Made by a program: the position numbers and the translations under genes. This document shows positions 57,901 through 64,000 of a stretch of 64,000 nt of DNA, one piece after another. Position 1 is the first letter of the stretch, and each line of letters opens with the position of its first letter. The stretch comes from CAZGKW01 sp964526295. Lineage in GTDB: Bacteria > Planctomycetota > Phycisphaerae > FEN-1346. Location of the stretch: positions 93,294-157,293 of the forward strand of contig CAZGKW010000006.1 in the NCBI GenBank assembly GCA_964526295.1, given 5' to 3'. The notes beneath the pieces were generated by a model that was given only the letters and a program-made list of their open reading frames with translations, was not told where the DNA came from and made no database searches.

Positions 57901-60240
57901 ATGCCGGACGGTCAACCCGGAGATGCCGCCCCGAGCAAGCGGTCCCTCGGCCGGGTCGCTGCGCTGGCGGGGGCGCTCGTCCTGGCGGCGGCCGTCTGGG
58001 CCGTCTTCTGGCCCGTCCTGGGCCACGGCTTCGTCGGCTACGACGAGCAGGGCCAGATCGTCGAGAACCCGCTCATCCGCAGCCTCTCCCCGCCGGCCCT
58101 CGTCCGCATGTTCACCCAGCGGAGCGACACCAGCTACTACCCCGTCCGGCTCCTGTCGCTCGCCGTCGATTACGCCGTCTGGGGGCTCGACCCCACCGGC
58201 TACCACCTGACGAACCTCCTGCTGCACACGGCCAACGCCCTGCTTCTCTACGGCCTGGTCCTGCGGCTGCTCCGGCGGAGACGGCGGCCCGACTCGCCCG
58301 ACCGTGCGTCACGCGCCGGGGGCGGCGTCTGGCCGGCGGTCGCCGCGGCGCTCGGCGCGGGCCTGTTCGCCCTGCACCCGGTCGTCGTCGAGCCGGTCGT
58401 CTGGACCGGGGCACGCGAAGAGGTCCTCATGGTCTTCGGGGCCCTGGTGTGCGTGCACCTGCACCTGTCGGGCCGGCGGCTGGCGGCGCGGGGCGGCCGG
58501 ACGGCCGGCGTCGTCGCCTGCCACGCCGGGGCCGTCCTGGGGTGCGTCATCGCCTGCGGCTCCAGCGCCGTCGGCGCCGCCGTGCCGCTGATTGTCACGG
58601 CCTGGGACCTGCTGGCCCGCCGCCGCCCCCGGTGGTGGCGGCTGGTGGCGGCCGATGCGCCGCTGTGGGCGGTGGGCGCAGCGACGATCGTCCTGAAGGT
58701 CACCGAGCCGGTGTCGGCCTCCGCCGCGGAGTTGCGGACCGGCCTGTCGATCTCCCAGCGGCTCCTGGTCGCCGTCAACCTGTATCCGATGAACCTGCGG
58801 GCGGTGCTGTGGCCTGACAGGCTCTCGACCCAGTACCCCTGGCGTGTGCCGCAGGGCCTCCTCGATCCCTGGGTCCTCTGGGGGTTGGCGGCGATCGCCG
58901 GGACGGTGGCGGCGGGGGTCCTCCTGAGGCGGCGCCGGGCCGGGGCCGCCCTGGTGGCGGGCCTGGCCTGGTTCGTTCTGGGCCTGGCGCCGAGCTCGCA
59001 GCTCGTCCCGCACCACATCTACCGGGCCGACCGGTTCCTGTACCTGCCGCTGGTGGGCCTGGCGGTGCTGGCGGGGGCGGGTCTGGAGCGGCTTCGACGG
59101 CGGGTCCTGCGAGGGGCGGCCGCCGCCGCCGGCGTCGCCGTCCTCTCGGTGTGGGGCGTCCTGGCCGCAGGCGAGGTCCCCGTCTGGAGGGACAGCCTCA
59201 GCCTCTTCGGGCGGGCCCTCGAAATCGATCCCACCAACACGGGGGCCCATTACAACCTCGGCGTGACCTACGCCGGGAAAAAGCAGTACCGCAAGGCCAT
59301 CGAGCACTACAAACGGGCCCTGGAGGTCCATCCGGGGTACCTGGCCGTCCTCAACAATCTCGGGGGTGTCCTGCTGGACACCGGCCGGCCCGACCAGGCC
59401 GTCGCGTACCTGGAGCGGGCGGTCCGCATCGACCCGTCCTATCTGAACGCCCGGGTCAACCTGGGCAACGCCCTGATCGCCGCCGGCCGCGACGCCGAAG
59501 CGGCCCACCATCTCCGCCACGCCCTGACCCTCGACCCGGACGACGTTCAGGCCCGTCACAACCTGGCCAACCTCCTGGCCAAGCACGGGCAGCTTGGGCG
59601 GGCCGAGGCCCACTACCGCCGCCTGCTGGCGGTCCACCCCGACAACGTCGACGCCCGCTACAGCCTGGGAAACGCCCTGCTGGGCCAGCAGAAGTACCCG
59701 GCGGCCATCGAGCAGTATCGCCGGGCCCTCCAACTCGACCCCGGCCGGGCCAAACCCCACAACAACCTCGCCAGCGCCTACCTGGCGATGGGCCGGCTGG
59801 ACGAGGCCGCCGCCCAGTACCGGGAAGCAATCCGCATCGACCCCCGCCACGAACGGGCCCACTACAACCTGGCCAACCTCCTCGCCCGCCGCCTGGCCTA
59901 TGCCGAGGCGAAGGAGCACTTCGAGCGGGCCATCGCCATCCGGCCAGGCTACACCCACGCCATGTACGAGTTCGCCAGGCTCCTGAGGACCTGCCCCGAT
60001 CCGGGCGTCCGCGACGTCGACCGGGCCGTCCGCATGGCCGAGAGGCTGTGCGGCCTGAGCGGCTACGCCGACCCGCGGCACCTGTCGGCCCTGGCAGAAT
60101 GCTACGCGGCCGCCGGTCGGCTGGACCAGGCGGTCGGCGCGGCGGAGGCGGCCATCGAGCTGGCTCGAGAGGCCGGGCGTGAGGAGCTGGCCGAGGCCAT
60201 CGGCCGGCAGCTCCAGCAATACAGGGACGGCGGGCCATGA
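57901..60240 (+). CDS. TMTC-like membrane protein with C-terminal TPR repeats, copy 1
   Basis: A 779-residue protein. The N-terminal half (to about residue 420) has about ten TM helices and resembles the GT39/TMTC class of O-mannosyltransferase-like proteins. The first outer loop has the acidic motif GHGFVGYDEQG, where polymannosyltransferases use an Asp-Glu or Asp-Asp pair. Then come SYYPVRLLSLAVDYAVWGL and YHLTNLLLHTANA, typical of this family. The C-terminal half has about nine TPR units (AHYNLGVTYAGKKQYRKAIEHY and so on), probably periplasmic. Starts GTG 57898 or ATG 57901 are both possible after tggaggg. The gene overlaps its paralog by 4 bp (ATGA). It may glycosylate exported proteins. 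Confidence 0.8.
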   Translation: MPDGQPGDAAPSKRSLGRVAALAGALVLAAAVWAVFWPVLGHGFVGYDEQGQIVENPLIRSLSPPALVRMFTQRSDTSYYPVRLLSLAVDYAVWGLDPTGYHLTNLLLHTANALLLYGLVLRLLRRRRRPDSPDRASRAGGGVWPAVAAALGAGLFALHPVVVEPVVWTGAREEVLMVFGALVCVHLHLSGRRLAARGGRTAGVVACHAGAVLGCVIACGSSAVGAAVPLIVTAWDLLARRRPRWWRLVAADAPLWAVGAATIVLKVTEPVSASAAELRTGLSISQRLLVAVNLYPMNLRAVLWPDRLSTQYPWRVPQGLLDPWVLWGLAAIAGTVAAGVLLRRRRAGAALVAGLAWFVLGLAPSSQLVPHHIYRADRFLYLPLVGLAVLAGAGLERLRRRVLRGAAAAAGVAVLSVWGVLAAGEVPVWRDSLSLFGRALEIDPTNTGAHYNLGVTYAGKKQYRKAIEHYKRALEVHPGYLAVLNNLGGVLLDTGRPDQAVAYLERAVRIDPSYLNARVNLGNALIAAGRDAEAAHHLRHALTLDPDDVQARHNLANLLAKHGQLGRAEAHYRRLLAVHPDNVDARYSLGNALLGQQKYPAAIEQYRRALQLDPGRAKPHNNLASAYLAMGRLDEAAAQYREAIRIDPRHERAHYNLANLLARRLAYAEAKEHFERAIAIRPGYTHAMYEFARLLRTCPDPGVRDVDRAVRMAERLCGLSGYADPRHLSALAECYAAAGRLDQAVGAAEAAIELAREAGREELAEAIGRQLQQYRDGGP

Positions 60241-62492
60241 CGACTGACGCCCGGCATCCGGATCGGGCCCGCAGGGGTCGGCCTGTGAGGCCCTGGGCGG
60301 CCGTCCTGGCGGGGGTGGCCCTGGTCGCCCTCGTCTGGGCCGTCTACCATCCGGCCCTGGGCCACGGGTTCATCGAGTACGACGAACAGGCCCAGGTGGT
60401 CCGCAACCCGCTGGTTCGCAGCCTGAGTCCGGGGAACCTCGCCCGCATCTTTTCCAGCCGCAGCGACTCCAGCTACTATCCCGTCCGGCTCCTCTCGTTC
60501 GCCGTCGATTACGCCGTCTGGGACCTCGACCCCACCGGCTATCACCTGACGAACCTGCTGCTGCACGCGGCCAACGTGCTGCTTCTCTACGGTCTGGCCC
60601 TGCGGCTGCTTCGGCGGAGACGGCGGCCCGACTCGCCCGACTGTGCGTCACGCGCCGGGGGCGGCGTGTGGCCGGCGGCCGCCGCGGCGCTCGGGGCCGG
60701 CCTGTTCGCCCTGCACCCGGTGGTCGTCGAGCCGGTCGCCTGGGTCGGTGGGCGGGAAGAGCTGTTGATGGTCTTCGGGGCCCTCGCGTGCCTCCACTGC
60801 CACCTCCGGGCCCGGCGGTCCGAACGGGCGGCCGGCCGCGTGACGGGTCGGGCCGTCGCCTGGCACGGCGGGGCCGTCCTGGGCGGCATCGTCGCCTGCG
60901 GGTCGAACGTCGTCGGGGCGGCCGTCCCGGCGGTGGTCACGGTCTACGACCTGCTGAGTCGGCCGCGGCCCCCGGCCCGTCGCATCGCCGGCGGCACCGC
61001 GCTGCTGTGGCTGATCGGGATCGGGGCGATTGCGGCGAAAGTCACCGAGCCGATCACGTCGGCCTCCCGGGCCCTGCGGGTCGCGCCGTCGGCGTTTCAG
61101 CGGATGCTGGTCGTCCTGGCGGTCTACTGGGAGGACCTGCGGACGCTCCTCTGGCCCGAGGACCTGACCGTCCGGTATCCCTGGGCCATTCCGTCGGGGC
61201 CCCTGTCGCCGCGGGTGCTTGTGGGGGCGGCGGCGGTGGCGGTCACGGCGGCGGGGGTGGTCCTGGCGTACAGGCGGCGGCGGCGTCTCGCCGCGTTCGG
61301 CCTGGCCTGGTTCGTGCTGGCCCTGCTGCCGACGCTCCAGATCGTGCCGCACCACGTCTATCGGGCGGACCGGTTCCTCTATCTGCCGCTGGCGGGGGCG
61401 GCCGTCGTTGTCGCGGCGGGGCTTGGGGCGGCCCGGCGGCCCGCGACGCGGGGCATGGCCGCAGGGTTGGTCGGGGCCCTGCTGATCGTCTGGGGCCGGC
61501 TGAGCGCCGCCCAACTGCCGGTCTGGCAGGACAGTTTGACGCTGTTCGGACGGCATGTGACGCTCCACCCCGACAGCGCGACGGGACACTACAATCTGGG
61601 GACCGTCCTGGGCGAGGGGGACCAGGTGCAGGAGGCCGTCCGGCACTACCGCATGGCCCTCGAGGCCAACCCCGACCATCCCGGGGCCCACAACAACCTG
61701 GGCACCATCCTCTTCCGGAAAGGCGACGCGGAGGGGGCCATCCGACACTACGAATCGGCCCTGGCCGCCTACGAGCACTACTTCCCCGCCCGCTACAATC
61801 TGGGCAACGCCCTGTCGAGCCTGGGCCGGCACGCCGAGGCCCTGCCCCACTACCGGGCGGTGGTCGCGGCCGACCCCTCGGACGCCGAGGCCCACTTCCG
61901 CCTGGCCGATGCTCTGTTCCATCACGGTGACGCGGCCGAAGCCGTGACCCACTACCGGCGGTCCATCGAGCTTCGCCCACGCGATCCGGAGGCCCACAGC
62001 AACCTGGCCGGCGCCCTGCTGGTCCTGGGGCGACCGGACGAGGCGGCCCGGGCCTGCCGGGAGGCCCTCCGCATCAACCCGCGCTTCCCGCAGGCCCACT
62101 ACAACCTGGGCGGGAGTCTCGCCGCTCAGGGCCGGTTCAGGCGAGCGATCGAGTCCTTTGAGCGTGCCCTCCGCCTCCGGCCCGACTACGAGCGGGCGCT
62201 GGCGGCCCTGGCGAGGCTCCTGGCGGCCTGTCCCGACCCGGAGGTCAGGGACCCCGCCCGGGCCGTCACGCTGGCCGAGGAACTGTGCCGGCGAACGGCC
62301 TATGCCGATCCGGAGTACCTGGGGGTGCTGGCGGCCGCCTACGCCGCCGCCGGACGGCCCGACGAGGCCCTCCGGGCGGCCGAGAGCGCCGTCGAACTGG
62401 CCCGCGAACGGGGCAACGCAGCGATTTTGGAGCAGCTCCGGCTCCTGGTCGAACGGATCAACGGCCGGACAGGCGACGCCGCTGCGCCCTGA
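60237..62492 (+). CDS. TMTC-like membrane protein with C-terminal TPR repeats, copy 2
   Basis: A 751-residue tandem paralog of the preceding gene with the same plan. The membrane half contains GHGFIEYDEQA, SYYPVRLLSFAVDYAVWDL and YHLTNLLLHAANV. The TPR half has about eight units, such as ATGHYNLGTVLGEGDQV and AHYNLGGSLAAQGRFRRAIESF. The ATG overlaps the stop of copy 1, so the two are translated together and may form a heteromer. DNA near the first half is much more alike between the copies than the TPR part. The function is inferred as a lipid-linked-sugar-dependent glycosyltransferase or its scaffold. No experimental role is known for planctomycete members as far as I can recall. Confidence 0.8.
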   Translation: MTTDARHPDRARRGRPVRPWAAVLAGVALVALVWAVYHPALGHGFIEYDEQAQVVRNPLVRSLSPGNLARIFSSRSDSSYYPVRLLSFAVDYAVWDLDPTGYHLTNLLLHAANVLLLYGLALRLLRRRRRPDSPDCASRAGGGVWPAAAAALGAGLFALHPVVVEPVAWVGGREELLMVFGALACLHCHLRARRSERAAGRVTGRAVAWHGGAVLGGIVACGSNVVGAAVPAVVTVYDLLSRPRPPARRIAGGTALLWLIGIGAIAAKVTEPITSASRALRVAPSAFQRMLVVLAVYWEDLRTLLWPEDLTVRYPWAIPSGPLSPRVLVGAAAVAVTAAGVVLAYRRRRRLAAFGLAWFVLALLPTLQIVPHHVYRADRFLYLPLAGAAVVVAAGLGAARRPATRGMAAGLVGALLIVWGRLSAAQLPVWQDSLTLFGRHVTLHPDSATGHYNLGTVLGEGDQVQEAVRHYRMALEANPDHPGAHNNLGTILFRKGDAEGAIRHYESALAAYEHYFPARYNLGNALSSLGRHAEALPHYRAVVAADPSDAEAHFRLADALFHHGDAAEAVTHYRRSIELRPRDPEAHSNLAGALLVLGRPDEAARACREALRINPRFPQAHYNLGGSLAAQGRFRRAIESFERALRLRPDYERALAALARLLAACPDPEVRDPARAVTLAEELCRRTAYADPEYLGVLAAAYAAAGRPDEALRAAESAVELARERGNAAILEQLRLLVERINGRTGDAAAP

Positions 62493-62573
62493 GCGCCGCG
62501 GGCATCGAGGGATGGACGAGACCGGCTGCCGTCTCCGGCTCGGCACGGCCTGCGGCGGGCCGGACCGGCGGCG

Positions 62574-62602
62574 TTGACCCGGTCTCCCGCGACGCCCATA
62601 AT
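62574..62602 (+). promoter_or_regulatory. Sigma70-type promoter of the glycosyltransferase gene (duplicated promoter, copy 2)
   Basis: TTGACC (62574-62579), exactly 17 bp, CATAAT (62597-62602), in the 218-bp gap after the second TMTC-like gene. Sequence beyond the -10 (ccggcgcccccatccggccgatgga region) matches copy 1. Confidence 0.75.
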
Positions 62603-62710
62603 GCCGGCGCCCCCATCCGGCCGATGGAAACAGGCGCCGGCCGCGAAGCAGGCGCGACTCGGCCCGGGGCGGCAGCAGACGCGGGGCGGCAACCGACGCG
62701 GGACATTCCC

Positions 62711-63934
62711 ATGCGAACCGGCACCTTCAGGCGGATCGACCGATGGGTCGGCGGGCCGGTCTGCGCCGTCCTGTCGGCACTGCGGCGGGTCGCCGGCGTC
62801 TTCCTCCGGCCGCGTCTCCCGCCGCCGGAGGCCATCCGCCGCGTGCTGTTCGTCAAGCTGGCCGAGCAGGGGGCGACGGTCCAGGCCTGGCCGGCCCTTC
62901 GGCGGGCCGTCGATCGCGTCGGCGCCGAGAACGTCTACTTCCTCGTCTTCGAGGAAAACCGGTTCATCCTGGACGTGCTCGGCGTTATTCCGCCGGAAAA
63001 CGTCATCGCCATCCGAACGGGCGGCCTGCTGAGGCTGGCGGCCTCCCTGGCGGGGGCGATCTGGCGGATGCGCGGGCTGGAACTGGACGCGGCGATCGAC
63101 TTCGAGTTCTTCGCCCGCGGGTCGGCCATCCTGGCGGCCCTGAGCGGCGCCCCCGTCCGCGTCGGCTTCAACGCCCGGGCCAGCGGCGGCCCCTGGCGGG
63201 GGCGCCTCCTGACGCACCGCCTCTGCTACAACCCCCACCTGCACGTGCGGCACCTCTACGACACGATGGTCCGGGCCCTGGACTGCGACCCGGCCCGGCT
63301 GCCGGCCCTGCCGATGGACCTGGCTCCGGACCTGCCGGCGCCGCCGCGGTTCCAGCCGACGCCCGAGCAGCGGGACCGCGTCCGCGGAATCATCGAGGAG
63401 GCGACCGGGACGGCCGACTTCTCGCCGCTCGTGCTGCTCAACGCCAACGCGTCGGACCTGCTGCCGCTCAGACGGTGGCCGACCGAGCGGTACGTCGAGT
63501 TGGCCCGGCGGCTGCTGGCGGCGAGCGGCCGCCTGCGGATCGGCTTCACGGGGGCACCCGACGAGGCCCCGGCCATCGAGCGGCTCGTCGCCGAGGTAGA
63601 CGACCCGCGGTGCGTCTCCCTGGCCGGCAAGACCACCCTTCAGGACCTGCTCGTCGTCTACACGCTGGCCGACGTCCTGGTCACGAACGACAGCGGGCCG
63701 GGCCAGTTCGCCCAGCTCACCGACATCCGGAGCGTCATCCTGTTCGGCCCGGAGACGCCGCGGATCTTCGGCCCGGAGTCCGACCGGGCCCACGTCCTGT
63801 GGAAGGGCATCCCGTGCAGCCCCTGCGTCAGCGCCTACAACAACCGCGACTCGATCTGCCCGGACAACGTCTGCATGCAGCGCCTCGGCCCAGGCGAGGT
63901 GTTCGACGTGGTCCGCGGCCTGCTGGGGCTGTAG
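62711..63934 (+). CDS. Glycosyltransferase family 9 (ADP-heptose:LPS heptosyltransferase-like)
   Basis: A 407-residue GT-B enzyme of the WaaC/WaaF/RfaF class, which adds heptose or a related sugar to lipid-anchored glycans on the inner face of the cytoplasmic membrane. The N-terminal domain begins with RRVLFVKLAEQGATVQAWPAL. The C-terminal nucleotide-sugar domain shows LLNANASDLLPLRRWPTERY and the family end LVTNDSGPGQFAQLTDIRSV followed by ILFGPETPRIFGP. A Cys-rich stretch near the end (CSPCVSAYNN, CPDNVC) is common in this family. The ATG at 62711 is chosen as the first start before the fold with a basic N-terminus. It has its own promoter but shares it in type with the TMTC-like unit, suggesting a joint role in surface glycans. 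Confidence 0.85.
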   Translation: MRTGTFRRIDRWVGGPVCAVLSALRRVAGVFLRPRLPPPEAIRRVLFVKLAEQGATVQAWPALRRAVDRVGAENVYFLVFEENRFILDVLGVIPPENVIAIRTGGLLRLAASLAGAIWRMRGLELDAAIDFEFFARGSAILAALSGAPVRVGFNARASGGPWRGRLLTHRLCYNPHLHVRHLYDTMVRALDCDPARLPALPMDLAPDLPAPPRFQPTPEQRDRVRGIIEEATGTADFSPLVLLNANASDLLPLRRWPTERYVELARRLLAASGRLRIGFTGAPDEAPAIERLVAEVDDPRCVSLAGKTTLQDLLVVYTLADVLVTNDSGPGQFAQLTDIRSVILFGPETPRIFGPESDRAHVLWKGIPCSPCVSAYNNRDSICPDNVCMQRLGPGEVFDVVRGLLGL

Positions 63935-63955
63935 GGCCGCCGACCCCGCATACAC

Positions 63956-63961
63956 TATAAT
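63956..63961 (+). promoter_or_regulatory. Possible -10 element at the window end
   Basis: A perfect TATAAT follows the glycosyltransferase stop by 21 bp. No matching -35 is visible at 17 bp. It may belong to a gene beyond the window. Confidence 0.25.
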
Positions 63962-64000
63962 TTTCAGGGGGGTCCGCGAAACGGGCTGAAAACCCGGCAT

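Overview
The window is very GC-rich DNA from a bacterium that looks like a member of the Planctomycetota, possibly Phycisphaerae-like. The main evidence is four secreted proteins ending in a PEP-CTERM sorting signal (V/LPEPATLAL, a hydrophobic stretch, then an Arg cluster). Three of these also carry a planctomycete-style paired dockerin-like repeat. DUF6785/OPT-like membrane proteins, GHL6-type glycosidases, uroporphyrinogen-decarboxylase-like proteins and formylglycine sulfatases fit the same assignment. No rRNA, tRNA, CRISPR array or transposase was recognised.

Region 1 (1-18488, plus strand) is a carbohydrate-use region. It begins with L-rhamnose isomerase (rhaA) and a class II aldolase, then a uroporphyrinogen-decarboxylase-family gene broken by a frameshift and an in-frame TGA. 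Next come a methyltransferase, two HAD phosphatases and an acetyl-xylan-esterase-like hydrolase. A TPR protein follows, translationally coupled to an ABC sugar importer (anchored binding protein and two permeases, no ATPase in the window). The region ends with a sulfatase, an L-fucose-isomerase-like protein, a GHL6-type glycosidase and an intact URO-D-family protein. Together they suggest use of sulfated glycans rich in L-rhamnose or L-fucose; the kinase of the rhamnose route is not in the window.

Region 2 (18496-30477, minus strand) is a five-gene transcription unit. In order of transcription it encodes a large OPT-like membrane protein, a 1974-residue fusion (signal peptide, PA-like and M28-peptidase-like domains, then FtsX-type permease), a second OPT-like protein, a minimal FtsX permease and a MacB-type ATPase. 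The peptidase-like domain seems to have lost its metal ligands. This is the best candidate here for an uncharacterised envelope machine.

Region 3 (30780-55290, minus strand) encodes PEP-CTERM surface proteins: a trypsin-like protease with an intact triad, two giant paralogous beta-strand-repeat proteins with PA14 and LamG domains, and a small PEP-CTERM protein. The frame of the upstream giant gene runs without a stop into the small PEP-CTERM gene.

Region 4 (55291-64000, plus strand) holds a ribbon-helix-helix/zinc-ribbon regulator, a desulfoferrodoxin with unusual cysteine spacing and a His-rich membrane protein. These are followed by two tandem TMTC-like membrane TPR proteins and a family 9 glycosyltransferase. 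The last two transcription units start from near-identical sigma70-type promoters (TTGACC, 17 bp, CATAAT), suggesting co-regulated surface glycosylation.
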